NCBI RefSeq assembly: GCF_900110735.1 | Contig: NZ_FOET01000002.1 | Span: 435,733 to 499,732 of the forward strand | Direction of reading: 5' to 3' | Origin: Streptomyces radiopugnans | Lineage (GTDB): Bacteria > Actinomycetota > Actinomycetes > Streptomycetales > Streptomycetaceae | DNA: 64,000 nt | In this document: positions 9,440-19,559 of the stretch, piece after piece | Layout of the letters: each line of letters begins with the position of its first letter | Numbering within the stretch: the stretch's first letter is position 1 | Made by a program: the position numbers and the translations under genes | Notes under the pieces: model-generated | Seen by the model: the letters and a program-made list of their open reading frames with translations, nothing else | What the model was told of the DNA's origin: nothing | Databases searched by the model: none

Positions 9440-10249
9440 CTACTCCGACACCGCGGTGACCGCCGCGAGGAGACCGGCGTAGAGGACCAGGCCGGCGAGG
9501 AACCAGGGGAAGCTCGACCTGCGCCCGGAGGGGATCTCCTCCTTGAAGACGTTGAGGAGGATCGATCCGGCCAGCGCGGCGGTCAGCACACTGACCAGCA
9601 GGGTGCTGGTGGGCGCCAGAACCGCCGACAGACCCCAGCCCAGCAGCAGTGCGGCGGCCAGGGCGTACCGGCCGCCGCGCCGGAACCGCCCGTGGTAGTG
9701 CTCCTCCAGGGACCGGTCGGTGAGGACGAAGTGCAGGCCCATCGCGACGGTGAACAGCAGCGCGAACACCACTCCGGTCCGCAGCCGCAGGGCCATGGTG
9801 TAGGTGATCAGCGCGTTGTAGACGAGGAACGAGCCGAGGTGCAGCCGGTAGACCCAGGCGCCGGGCTCGCGCCCGCCGCCCACGCTGCTCCCCGCGTCCG
9901 CGTCGCGCCGCTCCCGCGCCCCCCGCCCGCCGTGCCGGTCGGCCAGCCGCTCCAGACCGTAGAAGCAGGTGAACCCGGCCAGGGCGACCGTGAAGACGCC
10001 CAGGTCGGTGAGCGGGGTGGGGCGCAGCACATCGCTCAGCGCCTCGCCGATCGCCTCGCTCCCCTCGGCGAGTTCGGGCAGCAGGTGCAGGAAGACGTAC
10101 GCCACGGCCAGACCGCCGGCGAACGAGCCGGTGGCCCGTTCCGGCACCAGGGGCAGCTTGCGGATCCGCGGAGCCGTCAGGTGCAGGAGCGCCAGGAGCA
10201 GCGCGATGCCCAGCGAGGCCGCGACGCTCTCCCCGATCGACAGCTCCAC
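9440..10249 (-). CDS. polytopic membrane protein, weakly ZIP-transporter-like
   Basis: A 269-residue integral membrane protein with about eight hydrophobic segments. VAYVFLHLLPELAEG (near residue 50), GLHFVLTDRSLEEHY (near 170) and LLNVFKEEIP (near 233) place His and Glu/Asp residues in or near helices, which recalls ZIP-family metal transporters; I cannot confirm the family by eye. GTG at 10249 was chosen because GGGAGG sits five bases upstream, while the longer frame encodes an unlikely Cys/Pro-rich start. It lies between a P-type ATPase and a divergent ClpC-like gene. If it is a metal transporter, pairing with the Cys/His-patched ATPase would be sensible, but that is inference. Confidence 0.72.
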   Translation of the reverse strand: MELSIGESVAASLGIALLLALLHLTAPRIRKLPLVPERATGSFAGGLAVAYVFLHLLPELAEGSEAIGEALSDVLRPTPLTDLGVFTVALAGFTCFYGLERLADRHGGRGARERRDADAGSSVGGGREPGAWVYRLHLGSFLVYNALITYTMALRLRTGVVFALLFTVAMGLHFVLTDRSLEEHYHGRFRRGGRYALAAALLLGWGLSAVLAPTSTLLVSVLTAALAGSILLNVFKEEIPSGRRSSFPWFLAGLVLYAGLLAAVTAVSE

Positions 10250-10339
10250 GTGTACCTCCCTCTCGCCCGGCTTCGCGTTCCGTCCCCGGCTTCCCGGCAC
10301 CGAGCAGGACATACACGGGCAAGTGGGCACCTCGGCGAC

Positions 10340-10364
10340 GTGTCGTCCCGCCCCGAGGGGGAAC
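10340..10364 (+). promoter_or_regulatory. candidate SigB-type promoter (variant) for the ClpC-like gene
   Basis: GTGT, 15-base spacer, GGGAAC, identical in boxes and spacing to the candidate before the DUF2795 gene at 2383. The predicted start of transcription would be inside or just after the inverted repeat at 10368-10389. Confidence 0.42.
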
Positions 10365-10367
10365 CCC

Positions 10368-10389
10368 GGTGCGTCGAGACAGACGCACC
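10368..10389. promoter_or_regulatory. inverted repeat overlapping the predicted ClpC-like transcript start
   Basis: GGTGCGTC, six bases, GACGCACC: a perfect 8-bp inverted repeat directly after the -10-like GGGAAC. Its position suits a repressor operator or a 5' hairpin. It does not match the HspR (HAIR) motif. Confidence 0.45.
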
Positions 10390-10449
10390 GAGACTGCAAC
10401 CGAGACAGCAAGCGCGGCCCGGTCCGCCGGGCCGGCGGGATGGACGTCT

Positions 10450-13023
<2,574 letters not shown>

Positions 13024-13025
13024 GC

Positions 13026-13104
13026 GCCGCCCACCGGAACCCCTGCGGCGGCCGCCGTCCCCACCCCGGGAACGGCGGCCGCCGCAGGGGTTCCGGTGGG
13101 CGGC
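13026..13104. terminator. very long bidirectional terminator
   Basis: Perfect 33-bp inverted repeat with a 13-base loop between the convergent ClpC-like and hemerythrin genes; it reaches to within a base or two of both stop codons. Confidence 0.9.
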
Positions 13105-13105
13105 C

Positions 13106-13669
13106 TCAGTGGCCCTTGCCCCGGCCGGTGAGGGCGTCGCGGAGCCGGTCGACCATGCCCGCGCCCGCGTCCATGACCTTGTTGGCCGGCGGGGTGTCGG
13201 GGGCCGAGGGGTGGGGGCGCGTGGGGGCCGTCTTCTTCGCGGTGCGCGCCTTGTCGCCCAGCTTGTCCAGCTGCTCCTGGGTCGCCGCCTGGCGCAGCCG
13301 CGGGAAGAGGTTGCGCTCCTCGTCGGCGATGTGGGAGCGGATCTCGGTCATCAGCTCGGCGACGAGCCGGTCGAACTCGGGGTCGTCGGCGCCGCGCCCC
13401 TCCATCGCCTTCATGGTGCGCTCCGCCGCGGAGTGCTCCTCGATCTCCTTGTCGGCGATCTCGTCGCCGTCCGGCAGGAGTTCCCGCACCGCCGGGTACA
13501 GGTACTGCTCCTCGGCGACGGAGTGCCGCACCAGCTCCATGACGGCCTGGTCGGCGAACTCCTTGCGCCGCGCGTCTCCCACGGGCATGGCCTCGATCCT
13601 GCCGAAGAGCTCCTCGACCTCCCGGTGGTCCGTGCTCAGCTCCTGGATGATGTCTCCGCCGTGTCCCAT
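13106..13669 (-). CDS. hemerythrin HHE-domain protein
   Basis: A 187-residue protein with a hemerythrin-like four-helix bundle. Candidate di-iron ligands are visible as STDHREVEELF, RHSVAEEQYLYP, IEEHSAAERTM and IRSHIADEERNLFP (His and HxxxE patterns in each helix). A Pro/Lys-rich tail of about 45 residues follows. Family roles include O2/NO sensing and iron or peroxide handling. ATG 13669 is preferred because AAAGGAAGA lies eight bases upstream; the alternative ATG thirty bases earlier has no ribosome site. It shares a terminator with the convergent ClpC-like gene and sits next to the stress sigma gene. Confidence 0.92.
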   Translation of the reverse strand: MGHGGDIIQELSTDHREVEELFGRIEAMPVGDARRKEFADQAVMELVRHSVAEEQYLYPAVRELLPDGDEIADKEIEEHSAAERTMKAMEGRGADDPEFDRLVAELMTEIRSHIADEERNLFPRLRQAATQEQLDKLGDKARTAKKTAPTRPHPSAPDTPPANKVMDAGAGMVDRLRDALTGRGKGH

Positions 13670-13820
13670 GGCCGGTGTCTTCCTTTCGCCGTCTGTCACA
13701 GGCGTCCGCCGAGGAGGCGGACACAGGCAACGTGTGCCCGGAGTCCGAGGTGGCTAACGCCCTGTGACCCGCCGCCGTGCGCTCCCTGCCCCGCCGGGCC
13801 CCGGACGCGTCCGGACACGC

Positions 13821-13860
13821 CGACGCGGGGCCTGCGGCCGGGAGGCCGGGCCCCGCGTCG
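13821..13860 (-). terminator. terminator after the sigma factor gene
   Basis: Perfect 12-bp inverted repeat with a 16-base loop, 38 bases past the sigma gene stop codon on the minus strand. Confidence 0.68.
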
Positions 13861-13898
13861 CCGTGCGCGCCGCCCGGGGCGGACGCCGGCCGTCCGGC

Positions 13899-14783
13899 TC
13901 ACTTCTGGGTCAGCATGCCCTCGCGCAGGCGCGCCAGCGCCCTGCTCAGCAGACGTGAGACGTGCATCTGCGAGATCCCCAGCTCGGCCCCGATCTCCGA
14001 CTGCGTCATGTCGCCGCCGAAGCGCATCTGCAGGATGCGCCGGTCGCGCTCGTCGAGCTGCTCCATCAGCGGCTTGAGGGCGTGGAGGTTCTCCACCTTC
14101 TCCAGGGCCGGGTCGACGTCCCCGAGCTGGTCGGCCAGCGGGGTGTCCTTGCCCTCGTCGCCCACGGGGAGGTCCAGGGAACCGGCGACGTAGCCGTTGC
14201 TGGCCACCTGCCCCTCGATGACCTCCTCGACCGTGACGTTCATGAACTCCGCCAGCTCCTCGGTGGTGGCGGAGCGGCCCAGCCGGCGGCCGAGTTCCTC
14301 GTTCGCCCGGGCCAGCTCGATGCGCAGCTCCTGCAGCCGCCTGGGTACGCGTACGGCCCAGCTGGTGTCCCGGAAGAAGCGCTTGATCTCCCCCACGATG
14401 TACGGAACGGCGAAGGAGGTGAACTCCACCTCGCGGCTCAGGTCGAAACGGTCGATGGCCTTGATCAGGCCGATGGTGCCGACCTGGACGATGTCGTCCA
14501 TCGGCTCCGCGCGGTGGCGGAAGCGGGAGGCGACGTAGTTGACCAGCGTCAGGTTGAGCTCGATGAGGGTGTTGCGCGCGTACTGGTACTCGTGCGTCCC
14601 CTCCTCCAGCACGCGCAGGCGCTCGAAGAACAGCTTCGACAGCTGCCGGGCATCGCGGGGGGCGACCTTGCCCGCGTCCTCGATTCTCGGCAGTTCGGGC
14701 AGATCAGTGGAGGCGGTCTCCTGCTCCTGGTCCGGCAAGACGTCACCGCTCGTCAGCTGAACCTCGGGGCTCAGGCTACGCAT
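13899..14783 (-). CDS. SigB/SigF/SigG-family RNA polymerase sigma factor
   Basis: A 294-residue group 3 sigma factor. Region 2 is seen as NTLIELNLTLVNYVASRF and DDIVQVGTIGLIKAIDRFD; region 3 as RVPRRLQELRIELARANEEL; and the region 4 helix-turn-helix as MTQSEIGAELGISQMHVSRLL. Streptomyces homologues (SigB, SigF, SigH and others) direct osmotic, oxidative or developmental regulons from GNNT-N14-16-GGGTAC promoters and are held by anti-sigma factors, none of which is encoded here. Tandem ATG codons follow GAGGAGG; the second (14783) has the better spacing. An exact consensus promoter directly upstream suggests it transcribes itself. Confidence 0.95.
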   Translation of the reverse strand: MRSLSPEVQLTSGDVLPDQEQETASTDLPELPRIEDAGKVAPRDARQLSKLFFERLRVLEEGTHEYQYARNTLIELNLTLVNYVASRFRHRAEPMDDIVQVGTIGLIKAIDRFDLSREVEFTSFAVPYIVGEIKRFFRDTSWAVRVPRRLQELRIELARANEELGRRLGRSATTEELAEFMNVTVEEVIEGQVASNGYVAGSLDLPVGDEGKDTPLADQLGDVDPALEKVENLHALKPLMEQLDERDRRILQMRFGGDMTQSEIGAELGISQMHVSRLLSRALARLREGMLTQK

Positions 14784-14823
14784 CATGCCCTCCTCTTTTG
14801 ATCTGTCATGTGCAGCACGGCGC

Positions 14824-14848
14824 GTACCCGGCCCCGAACAACTCACAC
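14824..14848 (-). promoter_or_regulatory. SigB-type promoter of the sigma factor gene (autoregulation)
   Basis: On the minus strand: GTGT, 15 bases, GGGTAC, an exact consensus match 41 bases before the start codon. The predicted leader is about 30 bases. Confidence 0.7.
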
Positions 14849-15103
14849 GCCCATCCGGGTGAGGTTTTACCTACGTACACACGATGTCTGTTAATCACCC
14901 GGGGTAAATGCCACCATAACGGATTTACTTCTCACAGCATATAGCCGTGAATGGCATGTTCCCGGTGGCGGACGGGCCGCCGGAGCCGCTCGGCCTCCCG
15001 TCCGCTCGCGTGACCACCGGCGCACGGAGGGCGAGAGGTCCTAGGTTGTGCATGGCGGCCGGCCCGGCCGCCGCCACACAGGGCACAGGATCAGGAGGGT
15101 CCC
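14849..15103. other. divergent intergenic region without a gene
   Basis: Together with the promoter above, this forms a 320-base gap between the sigma and methyltransferase genes. It holds an unusually A/T-rich island (about 14865-14945) with an imperfect inverted repeat GTAAAT-N13-ATTTAC (14904-14928), possibly a second regulatory site for the sigma gene. I see no open frame with coding character and no confident promoter for the methyltransferase. Confidence 0.6.
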
Positions 15104-15937
15104 ATGACCGACGGCCAACCCCGCACCGACCGGGACGCGCTGTCCGCGATCGACCGCAGCATCCCGCACTCGGCGCGGATCTGGAACTACTGGCTGGGCG
15201 GCAAGGACAACTACACCGCCGACCGCGAGGCGGGCGACCAGTACCAGGAGATCTTCCCCGGAATCGTGGAACTCGCCCGCGCCTCGCGGGGATTCCTCTC
15301 CCGCGCCGTGACGCACCTGGCCGGCGACCTGGGCGTGCGGCAGTTCCTGGACATCGGCACCGGCCTGCCGACCGCCGACAACACCCACGAGGTCGCCCAG
15401 CGGACCGCCCCCGAGTCGCGGATCGTCTACGTCGACAACGACCCCCTGGTCCTGGCCCACGCCCGGGCCCTGCTGACCTCCACACCCGAGGGCGCCACCG
15501 CCTACATCGACGCCGATCTGCGCAGCCCCGACACCATCCTGGCCGAGGCCGCCCGGACCCTGGACCTCGACCGCCCGGTCGGCCTGATGCTGATGAACAT
15601 CCTGGGCCACATCGAGGACTACGACGAGGCCAGGTCGATCGTGAAGCGGCTGATGGCGGCGCTGCCGTCGGGCAGCTGCCTGGTGAGCAACGACGGCACC
15701 GACGGCAACGAGGCGTTCAACCGCGCTCAGCGGTTCTACAACGAGATGGCCGGGGTCCCCTACATCCTCCGCGCCCCCGAGCAGATCGCCGGGTACTTCA
15801 GGGGCCTGGAGGTACTGGAGCCGGGCGTGGTGCCGGTCTCGCAGTGGCGGCCGGAGGCCCCGCCGACCGGAGCGCCGCTCTCCGGCGGCCTTCCCCCCGC
15901 CGTGGACGAGTACGGCGGGGTCGGCGTCAAGCCGTGA
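15104..15937 (+). CDS. SAM-dependent methyltransferase (DUF574 / Methyltransf_19 family)
   Basis: A 277-residue protein of the actinobacteria-expanded DUF574 family. Signature features are the N-terminal SIPHSARIWNYWLGGKDNY (about 20-38), SAM-binding FLDIGTGLPTADNTHEVAQ near 83, the acidic YVDNDPLVLAHARALL, and the LMLMNILGHI strand. The fold is a class I methyltransferase; substrates are unknown for nearly all family members. ATG 15104 follows AGGAGGGTCCC, a good ribosome site. It converges on the DedA gene with only 40 bases between stop codons and seems to be a single-gene unit. Confidence 0.92.
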   Translation: MTDGQPRTDRDALSAIDRSIPHSARIWNYWLGGKDNYTADREAGDQYQEIFPGIVELARASRGFLSRAVTHLAGDLGVRQFLDIGTGLPTADNTHEVAQRTAPESRIVYVDNDPLVLAHARALLTSTPEGATAYIDADLRSPDTILAEAARTLDLDRPVGLMLMNILGHIEDYDEARSIVKRLMAALPSGSCLVSNDGTDGNEAFNRAQRFYNEMAGVPYILRAPEQIAGYFRGLEVLEPGVVPVSQWRPEAPPTGAPLSGGLPPAVDEYGGVGVKP

Positions 15938-15977
15938 CGTGCGGGAGGGGAAGCCGCGGCCGGGGCTGGGCGGCGGC

Positions 15978-16730
15978 TCAGCGCCTGGCGTGGCGGCCCC
16001 GGCCGCGCCTCGCCTCCGCGGGCGTGTCGGCCGCCACCGCCTCGGCCACGCCCCGCAGGGGGATGGTGGCGTCGTCCAGGAGGGCGTCGGCGGCGGGCGC
16101 CGCCCCGCCCGGCCCGCGCCGGGCACGCAGGTACTCGACGACGATCGGGAGCACCGAGAGGAGCACGATCAGGATCAGGATCAGGTCGATGTTGTCGCGG
16201 ACGAACCGCACCTGTCCCAGCGCCGCGCCCAGCAGCGTCACGCCCGCGCCCCACAGCACCCCGCCGAGGACGTTGAAGATCAGGAAGCTGCGGTAGTCCA
16301 TCCGGCTGACGCCGGCGATGACCGGTGTGAAGGTCCGCACGATCGGCACGAAGCGGGCCAGCACCAGGGACTTGGGCCCGTGCTTCTCGAAGAACTCGTG
16401 GGCCTTCTCCACGTTCTCCCGCTTGAAGAAGCGGGAGTCCGGCCGCCTGAACAGAGCCGGCCCCACCTTCCGGCCGAACAGGTAGCCCACCTGGTCCCCG
16501 GCGACCGCGGCGATGACGATCAGGGTGCACACCAGCCACAGCGGATAGTGCAGGTACTGGTTGGTGGCGACCAGCAGACCGGTGGTGAACAGCAGCGAGT
16601 CACCGGGCAGGAAGAAGCCGATGAGCAGCCCTGATTCGGCGAAGACGATGCAGAGGATGCCGATCAGACCGAAGGTCTGGATGAGGTGGTCCGGGTCCAG
16701 CCAGGCCGGACCGAGCGCGAGAGGGGTCAC
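15978..16730 (-). CDS. DedA family (VTT domain) membrane protein
   Basis: A 250-residue polytopic inner-membrane protein. The DedA/VTT hallmarks are present: FAESGLLIGFFLPGDSLL near residue 30, the GYLFGRKVGP loop, and ARFVPIVRTFTPVIAGVSRM near 130 with the conserved Arg residues and re-entrant segment. Family members are proposed lipid scramblases/flippases or proton-dependent transporters needed for envelope integrity. A charged Arg-rich tail of about 45 residues follows the last helix. GTG 16730 was chosen because AGGAG lies ten bases upstream and homologues start here; the longer frame adds an Arg/Pro-rich segment unlike the family. Confidence 0.93.
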   Translation of the reverse strand: MTPLALGPAWLDPDHLIQTFGLIGILCIVFAESGLLIGFFLPGDSLLFTTGLLVATNQYLHYPLWLVCTLIVIAAVAGDQVGYLFGRKVGPALFRRPDSRFFKRENVEKAHEFFEKHGPKSLVLARFVPIVRTFTPVIAGVSRMDYRSFLIFNVLGGVLWGAGVTLLGAALGQVRFVRDNIDLILILIVLLSVLPIVVEYLRARRGPGGAAPAADALLDDATIPLRGVAEAVAADTPAEARRGRGRHARR

Positions 16731-16918
16731 TGGGGACGTGCTCCTGAGACGGTTGCATGCGCCGGGGCGAGACCTCGGGCGCACGCGCCGCCCGGGAATC
16801 GTGGTGCCGGACGGCACCTGTGGCTGGAACATACAGCGTGTTCGGCGGCCGTCCGGTTCCCGTCCCGGGGGACGGACGGCCGAAATCCGTCCGGAGCACA
16901 GGGGCCGGTGACCGGCGA

Positions 16919-16985
16919 CGGCACCGCCCGCACGGGGCGGGCGGTGCCGTGGAGCGGGCCGCGGGAGGCCTCCCGCGGCCCGCTC
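16919..16985 (-). terminator. tandem hairpins after the 64-aa gene
   Basis: Two adjacent structures: a 13-bp inverted repeat with a 5-base loop (16919-16949) and a perfect 34-bp palindrome (16952-16985), ending seven bases from the stop codon of the minus-strand gene. The remaining bases up to the DedA start show nothing further. Confidence 0.7.
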
Positions 16986-16991
16986 GGCCTG

Positions 16992-17186
16992 CTAGGGGAG
17001 GTACTTCTCGACGGCGGCGGCTCCGTGCTCCTCCAGCTCCCTGCGCGCCTTCTCGATCCGTTCCGGCGTGGGCTCGCGGCCGGACAGCATGACCAGATCC
17101 TCCGGGTCCACCGGCTGCTCGCTGCCGGTGCGCAGGTGCGTCGGCCGCGGCGCGGAGGACTCTTCCTTGTCGTGTTCACCCTTCAC
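16992..17186 (-). CDS. small acidic stress-linked hypothetical protein (64 aa)
   Basis: I do not recognise a named family. The 64-residue product is hydrophilic, with a disordered-looking N-terminal half and a likely helical end (TPERIEKARRELEEHGAAAVEK). No Cys, signal or membrane segment. GTG 17186 is chosen because GAGGAGG lies six bases upstream. An exact SigB-type promoter (GAAT-N15-GGGTAC) precedes it and paired hairpins follow, so it is very likely a real, separately transcribed stress gene. Size and composition resemble small actinobacterial SigB-regulon proteins. Confidence 0.76.
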   Translation of the reverse strand: MKGEHDKEESSAPRPTHLRTGSEQPVDPEDLVMLSGREPTPERIEKARRELEEHGAAAVEKYLP

Positions 17187-17237
17187 AACGAGCCTCCTCT
17201 GCTCGGTTCCACCCCCGTGAGCGGGGTTGTCTGCTGC

Positions 17238-17262
17238 GTACCCCCACATTCCCGGCTGATTC
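17238..17262 (-). promoter_or_regulatory. SigB-type promoter for the 64-aa gene
   Basis: Minus strand GAAT, 15 bases, GGGTAC; same boxes and spacing as the operon promoter at 20768-20792. It ends 52 bases before the start codon. Confidence 0.65.
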
Positions 17263-17282
17263 GCCCCGGGCGGTACGCACGG

Positions 17283-17648
17283 TCACGGGCCGGTCCGCTC
17301 CGGGCTCGCCCCCGAGGCGCGCCCGACGGCCCTGAGCCGGTCGCGGCCCAGTCTCGCCAGCGCCCCCGCCCCCGCGGTGTAGGCCAGCGAGAGCACGGCC
17401 GCCGCCTGCGCCGGGTGCAGGGCGGACTCCAGGGTCCGCAGCGCCGCCCGGTGGGCGGAGCCCACCGCCAGCAGTGCGCACACCCCGGCGCCGCCCAGCA
17501 GGGCGCCGCCGGCGCCCGCCTGCCGGGCGGCGGTCCGCAGCCCGTCGCCGAACCCCTGGAAGCGGTCGCGGAAGAGCTCGGACGCCTCCCGGGTCACCTG
17601 CTCCACGGCGTCGGCGATGTGCTCGCCCGCGGTTCCGCTCTGCGGCAT
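17283..17648 (-). CDS. small holin-like membrane protein (Actinobacterial holin-X type)
   Basis: A 121-residue protein: an amphipathic N-terminal part (VEQVTREASELFRDRF, residues about 15-30), then two Ala/Gly/Leu-rich hydrophobic segments (about 47-66 and 81-98) and a basic tail. This layout matches the small phage-holin-family (DUF1469) proteins common in actinobacterial stress loci; no lytic function should be assumed. ATG 17648 follows GGGAGAGGGAGAC. An exact SigB-type promoter lies upstream. It stands alone between the YihY and 64-aa genes. Confidence 0.76.
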   Translation of the reverse strand: MPQSGTAGEHIADAVEQVTREASELFRDRFQGFGDGLRTAARQAGAGGALLGGAGVCALLAVGSAHRAALRTLESALHPAQAAAVLSLAYTAGAGALARLGRDRLRAVGRASGASPERTGP

Positions 17649-17730
17649 GTCTCCCTCTCCCTCCGGGCCCGGTCCGCCCGGTGCTCGTGTTCCCGCCGCG
17701 CCCGGCGGCGCGGCGTCCCCACGACGCCCC

Positions 17731-17755
17731 GTACCCGCCGCGGTCCGTCCGATGC
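17731..17755 (-). promoter_or_regulatory. SigB-type promoter for the 121-aa holin-like gene
   Basis: Minus strand GCAT, 15 bases, GGGTAC, 83 bases before the start codon (predicted leader about 70 bases). A 10-bp inverted repeat just beyond it (CGGGCCCCCG-like, around 17765-17820) may end the YihY transcript. Confidence 0.63.
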
Positions 17756-17826
17756 CCGTCCCCGCCCGGGCGTGCGCCGGGCCCCCGGCGGCTCCGGCCG
17801 GGGGCCCGGCGCACGCGGTCCCGGGC

Positions 17827-18813
17827 TCAGTCCCGGCCGCTGGGGTTGTCCTCCGGGAACTTGCGGGTGTCTCGCGGCTCGACGTAGGGCTCCTCGTCGG
17901 CCGGATGCCCCGCCTCGATGGCCCGGCCGCGTTCGATCTCGGCGTTGAGCTCCTGGCCCAGCAGGATCACGATGTTGGTGATCCACAGCCAGATCAGGAA
18001 GATGATCACGCCCGCCAGGCTGCCGTACGTCTTGTTGTAGTTGCCGAAGTTGGCGACGTAGAAGGCGAAGGCGGCCGACGCCAGGATCCACAGCAGCACG
18101 GCGAGCAGGCTGCCGGGGCTGACCCAGCGGAAGCGGCGCTTGACGTTGGGCGCGGCCCAGTACAGCAGCGCGATCATGAAGGCGACGAGCAGGACCAGCA
18201 CCGGCCACTTGGCGATGCTCCACACCGTCAGGAAGGTGTCGCCCAGGCCGATGACGTCGCCGGCCCGCTGTGCGATGTCGCCGGTGAAGACCACCGCGAT
18301 CGAACTCAGCGCCAGGATGACCAGCAGGACCAGGGTGATGCCCACCCGTACCGGCAGCGTCATCCAGATCGGGCGCCCCTCCTCGATGTCGTAGATGGCG
18401 TTGGAGGCACGCATGAAGGCGGCGACGTATCCGGACGCGGACCAGATCGCCAGGGCGAGACCGATGACCAGCGCGAACCCGGCGGCCCCCTGGTTGTTCT
18501 GGAGCTGCGTCAGCATGCTCTCGAGGATGTCGCGCGCGGCGCCCGGCGCGATGCCGCCGAGGTTGTCGATCAGTGGCTGGATCGCGGACCTGCCGATCAC
18601 GCCCAGGATCGACACCAGCGCGAGCAGCGCGGGGAAGATCGACAGGACTCCGTAGTAGGTGAGGGCGGCCGCCCAGTCGGTGACGTTGTCGTCCTTGAAC
18701 TCGGCGACCGTACGCTTCAGCACGCTCTTCCAGGACTTCTTCGGCAGGTCGGTGGGCTCCTCGGGGGTCTGCCCGGTGGAACCGCCCTGCTGCTGACTCT
18801 TGTGCTTCGACAT
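17827..18813 (-). CDS. YihY/BrkB family envelope membrane protein
   Basis: A 328-residue protein with about six membrane helices. Family features: DWAAALTYYGVLSIFPALLAL near residue 45, LAIWSASGYVAAFMRASNAIYD near 115, and the closing SLAGVIIFLIWLWITNIVILLGQELNAEIER. A Gln/Lys-rich N-terminus and an acidic C-terminal tail are cytoplasmic. Function is unproven; the old name virulence factor BrkB/ribonuclease BN is a misnomer for this family. ATG 18813 follows GTGAGGTG. With no promoter string in the 95-base gap, it probably belongs to the 20.7-18.9 kb operon. Its leader contains a run of 28 G on the mRNA (see the repeat). Confidence 0.94.
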   Translation of the reverse strand: MSKHKSQQQGGSTGQTPEEPTDLPKKSWKSVLKRTVAEFKDDNVTDWAAALTYYGVLSIFPALLALVSILGVIGRSAIQPLIDNLGGIAPGAARDILESMLTQLQNNQGAAGFALVIGLALAIWSASGYVAAFMRASNAIYDIEEGRPIWMTLPVRVGITLVLLVILALSSIAVVFTGDIAQRAGDVIGLGDTFLTVWSIAKWPVLVLLVAFMIALLYWAAPNVKRRFRWVSPGSLLAVLLWILASAAFAFYVANFGNYNKTYGSLAGVIIFLIWLWITNIVILLGQELNAEIERGRAIEAGHPADEEPYVEPRDTRKFPEDNPSGRD

Positions 18814-18846
18814 GTGGTGGCACCTCACCGGCTCCCGGCCCGGCCG

Positions 18847-18874
18847 CCCCCCCCCCCCCCCCCCCCCCCCCCCC
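18847..18874. repeat. 28-nt homopolymeric C tract in the YihY leader
   Basis: Twenty-eight consecutive C on the plus strand (G on the minus-strand transcript), 33 bases before the YihY start codon. The tract is in the left arm of a terminator-like inverted repeat, CGGCCGCCCCCC (18841-18852) with GGGGGGCGGCCG (18883-18894). It could therefore have grown by slippage of a hairpin arm. An assembly or sequencing artefact cannot be excluded. Confidence 0.9.
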
Positions 18875-18908
18875 GCGAGGGAGGGGGGCGGCCGCCGCGG
18901 GGCCTGTC

Positions 18909-19559
18909 TCAGTGCGCCGAGCCGGGGCTCTGGCGGCGGGTCTCGTCGGCCACGCTCTGCCCGGACTGGCGGGCCTGTCCCTTGACCTCCCCCGCCTGCC
19001 CGCGCGCCTCGTCGGCCGTGGTGCGGGCGGCGTCCGAGGCGGTCTCCTTGACCTGCTGGGCCGCCTGCTGGCCGGACTGCCTGGCGTCCTCCTTCAGGTG
19101 CTCCACCGACTCCATCGCCGCTTCCTTGACCGGCTCGGCCAGTTCGCCCGCCTTCTCGGAGAGCCGGCCCACCGCCTGCTCCTCCTTGTGCGAGCTGCGC
19201 AGCATCGAGGCCGCCAGCATCCCGGCGCCGAAGGCGATCACACCGGCGGCCAGCGGGTTGCCCTGGGTCTTGCGCGCGGCGTGGTGGGGGGCGGCCTTGA
19301 CGGCCTCGCCCGCCTGGCCGGCTCCCTCGCGCGCCTTGTCCGCGGTGTGTCCGGCGCTCTCACGGACCGACTGCGTCGTGTCCGAGGTGGTTCCCATGAC
19401 TCGCTCCCGTACTACGGTCATCCTGCCCTTCGCCCGCTCCTTGCGGCGGCGGACGGCGTGGCGGGGGTTGGCGTGGTCGGCAAGCCTGCCGACATCCTCC
19501 GACAGCTCCTGCCGGGTGGTGTCGATCTGAGCCCTCAGCTCGTCGGGTGACGTGCCCAT
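18909..19559 (-). CDS. DUF3618 domain protein with LEA-like tail
   Basis: A 216-residue protein. The N-terminal DUF3618 module (SPDELRAQIDTTRQELSEDV, residues about 3-45) is followed by a hydrophilic linker, one hydrophobic segment (NPLAAGVIAFGAGMLAASML, about 101-120) and a long Ala/Gln/Lys/Glu-rich amphipathic tail resembling late-embryogenesis-abundant repeats. DUF3618 genes commonly follow holin-family genes in actinobacteria. ATG 19559 overlaps the end of the upstream holin-family gene by 25 bases, so translation is probably coupled. Membrane-surface protection under osmotic stress is plausible but unproven. Confidence 0.9.
   Translation of the reverse strand: MGTSPDELRAQIDTTRQELSEDVGRLADHANPRHAVRRRKERAKGRMTVVRERVMGTTSDTTQSVRESAGHTADKAREGAGQAGEAVKAAPHHAARKTQGNPLAAGVIAFGAGMLAASMLRSSHKEEQAVGRLSEKAGELAEPVKEAAMESVEHLKEDARQSGQQAAQQVKETASDAARTTADEARGQAGEVKGQARQSGQSVADETRRQSPGSAH

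Noticed and set aside
10290..10314. SigB-type promoter for the ZIP-like gene (GTAT-N15-GGGAAG)
   Set aside because: Two mismatches in the -10 element; not distinguishable from chance in this composition.
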